Origin: Alteromonadaceae bacterium
Lineage (GTDB): Bacteria; Pseudomonadota; Gammaproteobacteria; Enterobacterales; Alteromonadaceae
DNA: 33,801 nucleotides
Direction of reading: 5' to 3'
Assembly (NCBI GenBank): GCA_015487235.1
Contig: WFQC01000019.1
Coordinates: 1 to 33,801, forward strand
Shown piece after piece: positions 1-7,922 of this stretch. The position numbers and the translations under genes are program-made. The notes under the pieces are model-generated. The model had not been told where the DNA came from, made no database searches, and saw only the letters and a program-made list of their open reading frames with translations. The stretch's first letter is position 1. Every line of letters starts with the position of its first letter.

Positions 1-126
1 ACATTAACTTTCTATAAATTTACCGCTGTGGGTAATGAATTAGCGCAATTAATAAAAGACAGCCCAGTGAAAAACTTTTTACATCATTTAAAACACCAGC
101 TAGGTCGTCTTTATAAAGTGAGTTAA
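1..126 (+). CDS. C-terminal fragment of an unknown protein
   Basis: An open frame enters at the window edge and stops at TAA 124-126, giving 41 residues. It begins TLTFYKFTAVGNELAQLI and ends GRLYKVS. The T-x-V-G-x-E-L pattern vaguely recalls the C-terminus of DUF2806/TIGR03899-type proteins, but the fragment is too short to assign a family. Reality as a coding end is supported by the strong hairpin terminator that follows 38 bases later. The rest of the gene lies outside the window. Confidence 0.55.
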   Translation, partial: TLTFYKFTAVGNELAQLIKDSPVKNFLHHLKHQLGRLYKVS

Positions 127-163
127 TGTAGCAGATAGGCATTATTCACAGTAAATCAATACA

Positions 164-190
164 GAAAAACCTCATAAAATGAGGTTTTTC
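164..190. terminator. Bidirectional rho-independent terminator
   Basis: A perfect 12-bp stem (GAAAAACCTCAT 164-175, ATGAGGTTTTTC 179-190) closes a 3-base AAA loop. The A-rich 5' arm and T-rich 3' arm let it act on both strands. It sits between two convergent genes, the plus-strand fragment ending at 126 and yicC ending at 226, and so probably terminates both. Confidence 0.85.
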
Positions 191-225
191 ATATAATTAG
201 ACTATAAAGAACAAGGTGATGATAG

Positions 226-1089
226 TTATTCGATGTTAGCTATCTGCTCACGCATTTGTTCAATTAGCACTTTAAGTTCAACCGCGCTTTGAGTAACTTC
301 GGCATTAATTGATTTAGAACCTAAGGTATTGGCTTCACGATTAAATTCTTGCATCATAAAATCAAGGCGACGACCTTGTGCACCACCTTTGTTTAAAATT
401 TTACGGGTTTCTTTTACATGGCTGCCTAGACGATCAAGTTCTTCTTCAACATCCATTTTTTGGGCGAGTAACACTAATTCTTGCTCTACACGTGTAGCAT
501 CTAGTTCTATATTTGCATCAGCAAATTTGTCTAAAATACGTTGGCGCTGCCACTGAATAACACTGGGCATATGCGCTTTAACTTTTTCAGCTTCAACTTC
601 AATAGCATCTAAGCGCTGTTCGATCATTGCTTTTAAGTTGGCGCCTTCATTAGCTCGCGCCTTAATAAAGTCACTTAACGCTTGATCAAAACCCGCTAAT
701 AATTGTGCTTGAATGGCATCCATATCAGCTTCTTCAGCTTCCATAACGCCAGGCCAGCGAAGAATATCAACAGGATTTATCGTAGCATTATTGGCTCGTA
801 CACTAATTGCATTAGCATGTTCAACTAGTTGATCAGCCAAGTTTTTATTTAAGCTTAAATTGCTTTTTGCTGCAGGATTAGCCGTAAAACGTAAGTTACA
901 TTCAACTTTACCGCGATTAAGTTGCTTGCGAAAACGTTCTCTTAATACGGCTTCTAAACTACGAAATTGCTCTGGCAAGCGAAAATAGGTTTCTAAAAAG
1001 CGTTGGTTCACACTGCGTATTTCCCAAATAGCGTTACCCCAGTCACCTTTTATTTCAACACGTGCAAACGCTGTCATGCTATGGATCAT
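226..1089 (-). CDS. yicC: YicC family endoribonuclease
   Basis: The 287-residue protein matches the YicC/YloC family in length and in both ends. The N-terminus MIHSMTAFARVE is nearly the same as E. coli MIRSMTAYARRE. The C-terminal half carries the DUF1732 region, with KMDVEEELDRLGSH followed by GRRLDFMMQEFNREANTLGSK. Family members are stress-linked endoribonucleases; in E. coli YicC promotes turnover of the sRNA RyhB. I kept the first ATG (1087-1089) because homologues begin the same way, although a second ATG lies four codons in and the SD is weak. In E. coli the gene is divergent from rph; here a three-gene operon lies between them. Confidence 0.93.
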   Translation of the reverse strand: MIHSMTAFARVEIKGDWGNAIWEIRSVNQRFLETYFRLPEQFRSLEAVLRERFRKQLNRGKVECNLRFTANPAAKSNLSLNKNLADQLVEHANAISVRANNATINPVDILRWPGVMEAEEADMDAIQAQLLAGFDQALSDFIKARANEGANLKAMIEQRLDAIEVEAEKVKAHMPSVIQWQRQRILDKFADANIELDATRVEQELVLLAQKMDVEEELDRLGSHVKETRKILNKGGAQGRRLDFMMQEFNREANTLGSKSINAEVTQSAVELKVLIEQMREQIANIE

Positions 1090-1213
1090 AAAAACCCCAA
1101 TCGATAAATAAAAAATAATAGCGATTATGCCTTAGACACAATGAAGTTACTAGCAGGCGTTGGCTTCGAAATTTGTTTGAGCAGCTCCTTATATGTTCTG
1201 TATTTAAGCTTGA

Positions 1214-1241
1214 CGCCAAAGGCGATACTGACTTTCGTCAG
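1214..1241. repeat. Two tandem small hairpins
   Basis: CGCC-AAA-GGCG (1214-1224) is followed directly by CTGAC-TTTC-GTCAG (1228-1241). They lie about 35 bases downstream of the GMC oxidoreductase stop codon, in the gap before yicC. They may serve as the 3' end of the dehydrogenase mRNA or as a REP-like element. No T-run follows on either strand, so they do not form a canonical terminator. Confidence 0.35.
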
Positions 1242-1274
1242 AATAATATTAACAAAAGGGGCGTAATCAAAAGA

Positions 1275-2981
1275 TCAAATACTTGCTTGCCAGCGTTGTT
1301 TAATATGCTCTGCAACGCGAAATGCATTAGCATAAATAGTATAAGTATAAGGAACGCTACCACCCGTTGGCATAAAAGAGCCATCGGTTACAAAAAGGTT
1401 TTCTACTTCATGTGCTTGGCAGTATTTATTTAATACCGATGTATTAGGATCATCACCAAAGCGACAACCACCGGCTTGCAAATTAGCAGGTGGCGCACCA
1501 CTAACACTTAATGAAACATTTACTGCCCCCATCGCTTTTAAAAATTCTTCACCTTTTTTAGCAATAAATTCACCGACTTGTAAATCGTGAGGATGATAAC
1601 CAATACGTACTTTAGCAACGGGATCGCCCCATTTGTCTGTGATTTTATCATCTAAACTAACAAAGCAATTATCATTAGGCAGCCAGTCATTAAATACTTC
1701 AAACCTTAAAGTTTTATAATGAGTAAACTCTTTTTTCAAGTTTTGTTTAAGTTGCTCGCCCCAAACCAAGCCTCCTGCTTCATCAAACTGTGTGCCCATT
1801 GCTCGCGCAATAGGGTTTTGATAGAAGAGAAAATCTAAGGTGCCTCCTTTAATTTTGCCTTTTTTAGCCATACCTGAAAAATGTTTATCTTCAATTTGAT
1901 ACCAATCTTGCAATGAACGATTAATAAAGGGGCCAACTTGCGTTAACGCTTGTACTTGCTCGTGAGTAAGCTGTTCAAAAATAAAATCACCTTGCCCTGT
2001 GCCACCCGCACTAAACAATAAATTTTTACCTACTTGTCCATGATTATTGGCAAGACCATTGGGAAATTTTTTACCCGTTGATGCAAGCAATAGTCTTGAA
2101 GTTTCAATAGCTTGGCAAGCTACAACATAAAATTTGGCTTCAACTTTATGTGAACGTCCCTGCCGATCATAAAAATGCACACCACTAATTTTACCTTGCT
2201 CATCCGTAGCGATCTTATAAGCTTTTGCTTCAGGTTTAATCGTACAATGATTCGTTGCCACAGCGTGATTCAATAATGCCGCACGGCCACTGCCTTTTGC
2301 GCCTGACGAACAACCATAATTACTACAATAACCTGAATATTCACAACTTTTTCGCCCCATTGCTGGAGTAGATAAAACTGCTCGTGGAATAGGAAAAGCA
2401 TGTAGACCAAGCTTTTCAGCCGTTTGATCTATCCACGACGAAATAGGCAGTTCAGCTAAGGGAGGATAAGAAAATGCCGTAGAGCGCGGTGAAGCAAACG
2501 GATGTTCAACATGACGTCCTGAAACACCCACAATTTCATCAACCATAGCGTAGTATGGCTCTAATTCTTCATAAGTTATTGGCCAATCGGCCACATTGGC
2601 GCCTTCTATCGCCCCAAATTCAGATTTTAAACGAAAATCTATGGGTTTAAGACGGTGAAAATAACCACTCATAAAATTAGATGAGCCTCCAACAACCGTA
2701 CCATTCCAAAAAGTCCAGCCAGAGTCGCTGGTTGCTTCTCCTTGCCAAAAGCTTTGGTTATTTTCATCTAGGTATTCTTCTTCAATAACATGCTGTTCGT
2801 CAGTTAATTTGGGGTTATAAGCATCGCGCAAACTAATAGCAAGTTCATCTTTACAAAATTCTTTTTCTGTTAACCAAGGGCCTTTTTCAAGCACTAACAC
2901 TTTAGCTCCAGCCTTTGCTAAGGTATAGGCAACAGGAGATGCTCCAGCACCACTACCAACAATACACACATCGTATATCAT
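1275..2981 (-). CDS. GMC family FAD oxidoreductase
   Basis: A 568-residue flavoprotein of the glucose-methanol-choline type, close to the large subunit of gluconate 2-dehydrogenase-like enzymes. The FAD Rossmann motif VGSGAGASPVAYTLAKAG is at residues 8-25. The flavin-contacting tail NLFVTDGSFMPTGGSVP lies near residue 528, and an internal WTFWNGTVVGGSSNFMSG segment fits the family. Two catalytic positions are unusual: the His of the usual H-x-x-G-G/T motif is Leu501 (LQAGGCRFG), and the Asn of the usual NP motif is Val543 (SVP). The protein has no signal peptide, and its start overlaps the stop of the Tat-signal subunit by 4 bases (ATGA), which suggests translational coupling and co-export. 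The substrate is unknown. No cytochrome c subunit is encoded nearby. Confidence 0.88.
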   Translation of the reverse strand: MIYDVCIVGSGAGASPVAYTLAKAGAKVLVLEKGPWLTEKEFCKDELAISLRDAYNPKLTDEQHVIEEEYLDENNQSFWQGEATSDSGWTFWNGTVVGGSSNFMSGYFHRLKPIDFRLKSEFGAIEGANVADWPITYEELEPYYAMVDEIVGVSGRHVEHPFASPRSTAFSYPPLAELPISSWIDQTAEKLGLHAFPIPRAVLSTPAMGRKSCEYSGYCSNYGCSSGAKGSGRAALLNHAVATNHCTIKPEAKAYKIATDEQGKISGVHFYDRQGRSHKVEAKFYVVACQAIETSRLLLASTGKKFPNGLANNHGQVGKNLLFSAGGTGQGDFIFEQLTHEQVQALTQVGPFINRSLQDWYQIEDKHFSGMAKKGKIKGGTLDFLFYQNPIARAMGTQFDEAGGLVWGEQLKQNLKKEFTHYKTLRFEVFNDWLPNDNCFVSLDDKITDKWGDPVAKVRIGYHPHDLQVGEFIAKKGEEFLKAMGAVNVSLSVSGAPPANLQAGGCRFGDDPNTSVLNKYCQAHEVENLFVTDGSFMPTGGSVPYTYTIYANAFRVAEHIKQRWQASI

Positions 2982-3658
2982 GCTTTAGTTACCTTAATAA
3001 TTGCTTTTTGTTGTACTAAAAATTGGGCTGAGGTTGGCTTTATTTGATGACTTACAAGGCGATAAGCGCCGGGTAATTCATAATAACGCGTACCAACTTG
3101 GGGTAAAGGAAATCCGGCTTGATGATGCAACCATTTTTCACCAATACCGTTGGGGTTTCCACCATACACAGGTGGAGCTAGCATGGCTTCAAAAAGGTAA
3201 CTCAGTAAGGTTGATAACCAATTTTCACCTGCTCGTGAACGACTAATACCGCGTAATATTGTTTCTTTTTCATCAAAACTTAGTAAAACAAAATCTTTAT
3301 TTAATTGACTTTGACTATAACCATTTAGCCAAGTAACGCCTTTTTTGATAAAGGCAATTTCATCAGCCGAAGTAGGTTGCAATGTCATCACATTATACAA
3401 ATAATTTATCGCTTGAATATCTTTAGCACTCGGCCCTGTTGGTGATTCAGGTAATAATTGCTCTAATACGGCAGCTAGTGTTTGCCAAAGTGGTTGTTTT
3501 TGCCAGTTTAACGCTTTTTCTTCGGCAAAGGTTTTCGGCATGGCTAATAATGCCGTAGCTCCTGCGGCTGATTTTAAAAAGTTACGCCGTGATTTAAACC
3601 ACGGTTTTGCTTTTAACCAAGTGGGGGGTTGATAACTTTTATCAAAAAAGCTGTTCAT
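2978..3658 (-). CDS. Gluconate 2-dehydrogenase subunit 3 family protein, Tat-exported
   Basis: The 226-residue protein carries a twin-arginine signal: SRRNFLKSAAGATALLAMP at about residues 23-41, ending in TFA. It is the small subunit (gluconate 2-dehydrogenase subunit 3 family) that accompanies GMC flavoproteins and probably carries the flavoprotein across the membrane. The mature part contains the typical YNVMTLQPTSADEIAFIKKG and PVYGGNPNGIGEKWLHHQ segments. The N-terminal region before the RR motif is long, about 22 residues. The gene is the middle one of a minus-strand operon, 10 bases after the thioredoxin-like gene and overlapping the GMC gene by 4 bases. Confidence 0.85.
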   Translation of the reverse strand: MNSFFDKSYQPPTWLKAKPWFKSRRNFLKSAAGATALLAMPKTFAEEKALNWQKQPLWQTLAAVLEQLLPESPTGPSAKDIQAINYLYNVMTLQPTSADEIAFIKKGVTWLNGYSQSQLNKDFVLLSFDEKETILRGISRSRAGENWLSTLLSYLFEAMLAPPVYGGNPNGIGEKWLHHQAGFPLPQVGTRYYELPGAYRLVSHQIKPTSAQFLVQQKAIIKVTKA

Positions 3659-3668
3659 AACGGCCTTA

Positions 3669-4166
3669 TTACTCTGTTGATTCTGCTTGCTTTTGACCCG
3701 TGGCTTTAGACTGCCATTGCGTTAAAAATTCTCGCCATAAAGTCGTTGAATAACCCTGTTCATCTTGTAGCTCAGCCGTATCTTTTGATAACAACATTTT
3801 GCCTTCTGCGGTTGAAATATACATATGTGGATAGCCTTGCACCGGTGGTAAACCACGCATAAAGGCTTTATTGCGATTACCGTCGCTCACATTAACTTTT
3901 AGTAGCACATAATTATCGTGTAACAATTTGTAAATCTCTGGGTTTTTCACCAAAAAGGCATCCATTTTTTTACACCAAGTGCACCAATTACCGCCTACTT
4001 CAATCAAAACATTACGTTGGGTGGCTTTTGCCAGCGCTATTGCCGCTGTAGCATCGGCAAAAGGATCGCGCGCTTCATCATAAACTTTACTATATTCTGG
4101 CAATGGTTTTGCTATAACACTAAGGCTCATTACCAAACTAACCACAAATACCGCTAAATAACGCAT
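3669..4166 (-). CDS. Periplasmic thioredoxin-fold protein
   Basis: A 165-residue protein with a cleavable signal peptide (MRYLAVFVVSLVMSLSVIAK). A thioredoxin-type active site, GGNWCTWCKKMDAFL, gives a WCxWC disulfide motif near residues 60-67. A cis-Pro region follows (GYPHMYIS). It resembles the thioredoxin_7/DUF255-like proteins of the periplasm. It is the first gene of the operon with subunit 3 and the GMC oxidoreductase. A plausible role is thiol-disulfide maintenance of that exported enzyme, but this rests on context only. The start has a GGAAG Shine-Dalgarno about 9 bases upstream. The gene is divergent from rph. Confidence 0.82.
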   Translation of the reverse strand: MRYLAVFVVSLVMSLSVIAKPLPEYSKVYDEARDPFADATAAIALAKATQRNVLIEVGGNWCTWCKKMDAFLVKNPEIYKLLHDNYVLLKVNVSDGNRNKAFMRGLPPVQGYPHMYISTAEGKMLLSKDTAELQDEQGYSTTLWREFLTQWQSKATGQKQAESTE

Positions 4167-4257
4167 AAATTTTTACTTCCATCAACTTTATTATTACAGT
4201 TTAAGACCTAACAATTGCCTACTATATTTCAAATTAGCGTGAAGATCATTTTATCGG

Positions 4258-4263
4258 TATAAT
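4258..4263 (+). promoter_or_regulatory. rph-pyrE promoter -10
   Basis: A perfect TATAAT hexamer is followed by GCGCGCA and lies 30 bases upstream of the rph start codon. The -35 region is poor: about 17 bases upstream the sequence is TAGCGT. The AGAGGAA Shine-Dalgarno of rph follows. The GC-rich discriminator would fit stringent or growth-rate control, which is inference. Confidence 0.6.
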
Positions 4264-4293
4264 GCGCGCACTTATTTTTTAGAGGAATTTACT

Positions 4294-5007
4294 ATGCGTC
4301 CTAGCGGTAGAACAGCCGGACAAATTCGTCCTATTACGATCACCCGTCAATATACAGCCCATGCAGAAGGTTCTGTATTAATTGAGTTTGGCGATACTAA
4401 AGTTATATGTACGGCGTCTGTTGAAGAAGGTGTACCACGCTTTTTAAAAGGACAAGGTAAAGGCTGGATCACAGCTGAATACGGTATGTTACCACGTTCA
4501 ACTCATACTCGTATGCGTCGTGAAGCTGCCAGTGGTAAGCAAGGTGGTCGTACATTAGAAATTTCCCGTTTAATTGCTCGCTCTTTACGTGCTGCTGTTG
4601 ATTTAACTGCTTTAGGTGAGAATATGATCACTGTCGATTGTGATGTAATTCAAGCAGATGGTGGCACTAGAACTGCCTCAATTACGGGTGCTTGTGTTGC
4701 TTTAGTTGATGCGCTCAATTATATGCGCGCCAAAGATATCATCAAAACTAACCCACTAAAACATATGATTGCGGCAGTTTCTGTTGGCATATACAACGGT
4801 GAACCCGTTGCTGATTTAGACTATGCTGAAGATTCTTCTGCTGATACTGATATGAATGTTGTCATGACTGACACAGGTAAATTAATTGAAGTGCAAGGTA
4901 CTGCCGAAGAAGAACCCTTTAGTTTTGAAGAAATGCAAGCAATGTTGCAATTAGCAAAACATGGTATTGACGAATTATTTGACGAACAGAAAAAAGCACT
5001 AGGTTAA
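4294..5007 (+). CDS. rph: Ribonuclease PH
   Basis: The 237-residue protein has the usual length (E. coli 238). RNase PH is a phosphate-dependent 3'-5' exonuclease that trims tRNA 3' ends. Visible family marks are [14 protein letters not shown] at the N-terminus, [19 protein letters not shown], and [20 protein letters not shown], which includes phosphate-binding arginines. [20 protein letters not shown] and [19 protein letters not shown] supply the acidic metal-binding residues. The start is backed by an AGAGGAA Shine-Dalgarno. pyrE follows after only 2 bases, so the long leader/attenuator region known between E. coli rph and pyrE is absent. Confidence 0.97.
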   Translation: MRPSGRTAGQIRPITITRQYTAHAEGSVLIEFGDTKVICTASVEEGVPRFLKGQGKGWITAEYGMLPRSTHTRMRREAASGKQGGRTLEISRLIARSLRAAVDLTALGENMITVDCDVIQADGGTRTASITGACVALVDALNYMRAKDIIKTNPLKHMIAAVSVGIYNGEPVADLDYAEDSSADTDMNVVMTDTGKLIEVQGTAEEEPFSFEEMQAMLQLAKHGIDELFDEQKKALG

Positions 5008-5009
5008 GC

Positions 5010-5651
5010 ATGAAAGCGTATCAAAAAGAATTTATTGAATTTGCCTTAGAGAAACAAGTCCTTAAATTTGGCCAATTTACCTTAAAGTCTGGTCGTGTTA
5101 GCCCTTATTTTTTTAATGCGGGCTTATTTAATACTGGGCGAGATTTAGCTCGTTTAGGGCGCTTTTATGCGGCAGCTTTAGTGGATGCAAAAATTGAGTT
5201 TGATCTACTCTTTGGCCCTGCCTATAAAGGTATTCCAATTGCTACAACCACAGCCGTTGCACTTGCTGATCATCATGATCTAGATATGCCTTATTGTTTT
5301 AATCGTAAAGAAGCCAAAACGCATGGCGAAGGTGGAAACTTAGTGGGTGCAACATTACAAGGACGCGTAATGTTAGTAGATGATGTGATCACTGCAGGTA
5401 CCGCTATTCGAGAGTCTATGGCAATCATTCAAGCACACAATGCACAATTATCTGGGGTATTAATCGCTTTAGATCGCCAAGAAAAAGGCCAAGGTGAATT
5501 ATCAGCTATTCAAGAAGTGGAACGAGACTTTGCTACACAAGTAATTTCAATTATCACGTTAGCGGATTTAATTCATTACCTTGAAGAAAAACCATCCATG
5601 GATGAAAGTTTAGCTAGCATTAAACAATATCGCCAAAATTACGGTATTTAG
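5010..5651 (+). CDS. pyrE: Orotate phosphoribosyltransferase
   Basis: The 213-residue protein matches E. coli PyrE in length. It converts orotate and PRPP to OMP in pyrimidine biosynthesis and is cytosolic. The type I PRPP-binding motif is [17 protein letters not shown] (about residues 120-136). [18 protein letters not shown] and [14 protein letters not shown] are the usual substrate-contacting segments, and the flexible catalytic loop is [13 protein letters not shown]. The gene is tightly coupled to rph, with a 2-base gap and no own promoter visible, and ends just before a hairpin terminator. Confidence 0.97.
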   Translation: MKAYQKEFIEFALEKQVLKFGQFTLKSGRVSPYFFNAGLFNTGRDLARLGRFYAAALVDAKIEFDLLFGPAYKGIPIATTTAVALADHHDLDMPYCFNRKEAKTHGEGGNLVGATLQGRVMLVDDVITAGTAIRESMAIIQAHNAQLSGVLIALDRQEKGQGELSAIQEVERDFATQVISIITLADLIHYLEEKPSMDESLASIKQYRQNYGI

Positions 5652-5655
5652 TTAT

Positions 5656-5681
5656 AAAGCCAGCATGATCTTGCTGGTTTT
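5656..5681 (+). terminator. Rho-independent terminator after pyrE
   Basis: The stem is CCAGCA (5660-5665) and TGCTGG (5672-5677) with a TGATCT loop, extended by AAAG/TTTT-type pairs. A T-run (5678-5683) follows on the plus strand. It touches the stop codon of the convergent SprA-related gene (5682-5684), so one hairpin serves the junction of both genes. Confidence 0.82.
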
Positions 5682-6674
5682 TTATGCGGTAAGTTGCAAC
5701 TGTGAACTTGCGGGTGGGTTATAGGCTTGACTGATTTTACTGTAATAACTTTCTACACGTAATGCGCGTTGTATTACCGCTTCAGATCGCGAGGGTGCAA
5801 TTTCTTCTTGTGCTTTTAAGGTGTCCGTAATAAAACTATCAAAATCTTGATCGCTATTTAATTTTTCTCGATTAGCAATAGTTTCAGACTGTGTACCTTC
5901 CGTTTCACTGCCTTTAAAAACATCTTTTTTACGCAGCTGAGCCGCTGAATTATCACTAGGTTCACCGCTTAATAACTCAGTTTGTGCCGAAGCAATAGTT
6001 TTAATTGCTGCTGAGGCAACTTGTTTATCTTGCGGAGAAGGATTTACAGGCGCTAAAGCGGCAGCATGCACTTTTTGCATTTTAGCAATAGTTGCATGCG
6101 GATCTCCAGCAACAGGCGATAAATCAACAGACACTTCACCACTTACAGCATAACGACGCCCATCAGGCCCTTGTTCATAAGTAAAGGATGGTGCCCCAGT
6201 TGCACTGCCACCTACCGCAGCATGGGCGGCCTCATGTGCTTTAACTTCTTGATCGCGCTTTTTTAACTCTGCAATTTGTTGTTGTACTTCAGGTGGTAGC
6301 GATTGCTCATTTTGTCTATCTGATGTGGAATTAGCACTATCTGCATTATCTTCAGGCTGCAATTGCCCATTTTCTTGTTGATCAGCTTGCCCTTGCCGCC
6401 CCTCATCAGAAGAATCTTGAGCATTATCATTAATAGTAGTTTGATTAAGCTCTGACTGTTTGCGTAAAGCAGAAAAGTCATATTGATCATTGGGTTGTGT
6501 ATTATTTCGCGCTTTATCTTTGTCGCTCGCCACGCCTTTTTCAGCAGCAGACTGGCTGGCAGCCGCTGTGGGAGTAACCATTTCACGTAAATTATTTTCA
6601 CGACGCAGGTTGTCCGTCGGTGGATTAACCACGGTAGCTAAGGGTAAACTACTAACCTGCGAAGTAATATTCAT
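5682..6674 (-). CDS. SprA-related family putative metalloprotease
   Basis: The 330-residue protein has a long, polar, Gln/Asn/Asp/Ser-rich N-terminal half (residues 1-125) that looks disordered. A conserved core follows: VKAHEAAHAAVGGSATGAP with HEAAH at 147-151, then SFTYEQGPDGRRYAVSGEV and AGDPHATIAKMQKVHAAALA. This is the SprA-related family (also annotated as putative metalloprotease CJM1_0395 family). HExxH would be the zinc site, but protease activity is inferred from the motif. There is no signal peptide. It lies 13 bases downstream of the gene for a small protein with a flagellar-like C-terminus, probably in one operon. No clear Shine-Dalgarno precedes the ATG. Confidence 0.8.
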   Translation of the reverse strand: MNITSQVSSLPLATVVNPPTDNLRRENNLREMVTPTAAASQSAAEKGVASDKDKARNNTQPNDQYDFSALRKQSELNQTTINDNAQDSSDEGRQGQADQQENGQLQPEDNADSANSTSDRQNEQSLPPEVQQQIAELKKRDQEVKAHEAAHAAVGGSATGAPSFTYEQGPDGRRYAVSGEVSVDLSPVAGDPHATIAKMQKVHAAALAPVNPSPQDKQVASAAIKTIASAQTELLSGEPSDNSAAQLRKKDVFKGSETEGTQSETIANREKLNSDQDFDSFITDTLKAQEEIAPSRSEAVIQRALRVESYYSKISQAYNPPASSQLQLTA

Positions 6675-6687
6675 AACAACAAACTAA

Positions 6688-6969
6688 CTAAACACGAACG
6701 TCAAGCAAAGTTCCTAAGTTTTCATCGGCTGTTTTAATAACATCAGTTGATGCTCGCGCTTGCACTTCTGCTACTTTTAAATTAACAAGCGATTCTGTTA
6801 AGCCAGTAGTGGCTGTTTCAGCCGTTTGCAGTGAAGGCGTTGAATTATCGACTTCACTCTGCTCACTTGCAGCGGTTTCTCGGGCAATTTCTCTTGCACT
6901 TTCAGTAACTTCTTCACTGGCTTTTTGTAAGCCTTGTACGCCACTATTAAAGGCTGATTGAATTTCCAT
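6688..6969 (-). CDS. Small protein with flagellar-hook-like C-terminus
   Basis: The 93-residue protein has no recognised catalytic motif. The N-terminus (MEIQSAFNSGVQGLQKAS) and C-terminus (STDVIKTADENLGTLLDVRV) resemble the ends of flagellar axial proteins, where a coiled C-terminal segment such as IKTxDEMLGTLLDI is typical. The middle is Thr/Glu/Ser-rich. It could be a small rod/hook-like or secreted helical protein; function unknown. Translation start is well supported by an AGGAGGAG Shine-Dalgarno directly upstream. It is the first gene of a likely two-gene unit with the SprA-related gene. Confidence 0.75.
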   Translation of the reverse strand: MEIQSAFNSGVQGLQKASEEVTESAREIARETAASEQSEVDNSTPSLQTAETATTGLTESLVNLKVAEVQARASTDVIKTADENLGTLLDVRV

Positions 6970-6997
6970 ACTCTCCTCCTAATATTACGAGAATATA

Positions 6998-7016
6998 TTG
7001 GTTAATTATTAACCAA
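6998..7016. promoter_or_regulatory. Perfect 8-bp inverted repeat upstream of the 93-aa gene
   Basis: TTGGTTAA (6998-7005) and TTAACCAA (7009-7016) flank a 3-base spacer, 28 bases above the 93-residue gene and 48 bases below the bioH stop. It could be an operator or a weak end-of-transcript hairpin for bioH. A TTGACT -35-like hexamer lies upstream on the minus strand at 7033-7038. Confidence 0.4.
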
Positions 7017-7063
7017 AAATCACTCAAAGTAAAGTCAAAAGATCGAATAGCCTTTCGCTTACT

Positions 7064-7861
7064 TTAATAAAAATAAAGCGCTAACCACTGTGTTAACTGT
7101 GTTTGAAATATTTCAGGGTGTGAAATAAAAGGCGCGTGCGAAGCATGCTCAAAAATATAATGCTCGCTTTGTGGCGCGAGTTGATCAATTAAAGCAATAC
7201 TTTTTTTAGGAACCAGAGAATCTAAACGACCATATAACCGTAAAAATGGTTGCTGAATGTTCTTTAACTGTTGGCGTAAATCCGTTGTTTCTAATAAGCA
7301 AAGTGATTTTGCTAATGTTTGCTTAGTGGGTGTTGGATATTGTAACACTAAGCTTTGTAATTGTTTGATATCTTGACGAATGTTGGGGCTACCCATCGCT
7401 TGAATTTTTAAAAAGCTTGTTAAAGTTTTCTCAATATTTTCCTCTAATTGCTGATAAAAGCCTTGTAGTACAGGTTTTTTAATGCCATACCATAAAACCT
7501 CTCCTTGCACTTTTTCTTCAATAAAATAAGGGCTACTGGCAACGGTGATCAGACCCTTTACTTTGTTACTATGATGTAAAGCAATATAACTTGCGACTAA
7601 TCCACCTAATGACCAACCCACATAAACCGCTGGCTGGTTAATACTATTAGCAATTAATTGGCTTACATTAGCGAGGCTATAGTCATGTAATTGCACGTTC
7701 CTATTGGCACCAAAACCAGGTAAATCAATCGTAATGATTTGATAATGCGGTAACAATTTTTCTTTTAGTGGCTGCCATATCGCAGAATTTAGCCCCCAGC
7801 CATGAATAAAAACAAGCGCTAAGCCTTGGCCTGAGCTTTGATAAGTGAGCGTTTTCATCAT
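7064..7861 (-). CDS. bioH: Pimeloyl-[ACP] methyl ester esterase
   Basis: The 265-residue protein is an alpha/beta hydrolase of BioH length (E. coli 256). BioH cleaves the methyl ester of pimeloyl-ACP to release the biotin precursor. The oxyanion motif HGWGLNSAIW is at residues 20-29. The nucleophile elbow GWSLGG gives Ser84, GRLDSLVP gives Asp214, and HASHAP gives His242, so the catalytic triad is complete. The start is MMK; either ATG (7861 or 7858) is possible and neither has a clear Shine-Dalgarno. It is divergent from comF, the same arrangement as bioH-gntX in E. coli. Confidence 0.92.
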   Translation of the reverse strand: MMKTLTYQSSGQGLALVFIHGWGLNSAIWQPLKEKLLPHYQIITIDLPGFGANRNVQLHDYSLANVSQLIANSINQPAVYVGWSLGGLVASYIALHHSNKVKGLITVASSPYFIEEKVQGEVLWYGIKKPVLQGFYQQLEENIEKTLTSFLKIQAMGSPNIRQDIKQLQSLVLQYPTPTKQTLAKSLCLLETTDLRQQLKNIQQPFLRLYGRLDSLVPKKSIALIDQLAPQSEHYIFEHASHAPFISHPEIFQTQLTQWLALYFY

Positions 7862-7922
7862 TTTTTACTATACTTTTTTTGTTGATGGTAATGATAACAA
7901 AATAATGACAGGGATTGTGAGC

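Noticed and set aside
1173-1433. Plus-strand 86-codon frame
   Set aside because: It overlaps the end of the GMC oxidoreductase gene in antisense and has no family resemblance or Shine-Dalgarno.
6263-6601. Minus-strand 112-codon frame
   Set aside because: It is a second frame inside the low-complexity N-terminal half of the SprA-related gene, where repeated Gln/Asn/Asp codons keep other frames open.
7845-7922. Upstream start for comF
   Set aside because: It would overlap the bioH start region and lacks a Shine-Dalgarno; the ATG at 7923 has one and places the zinc ribbon at the usual distance.
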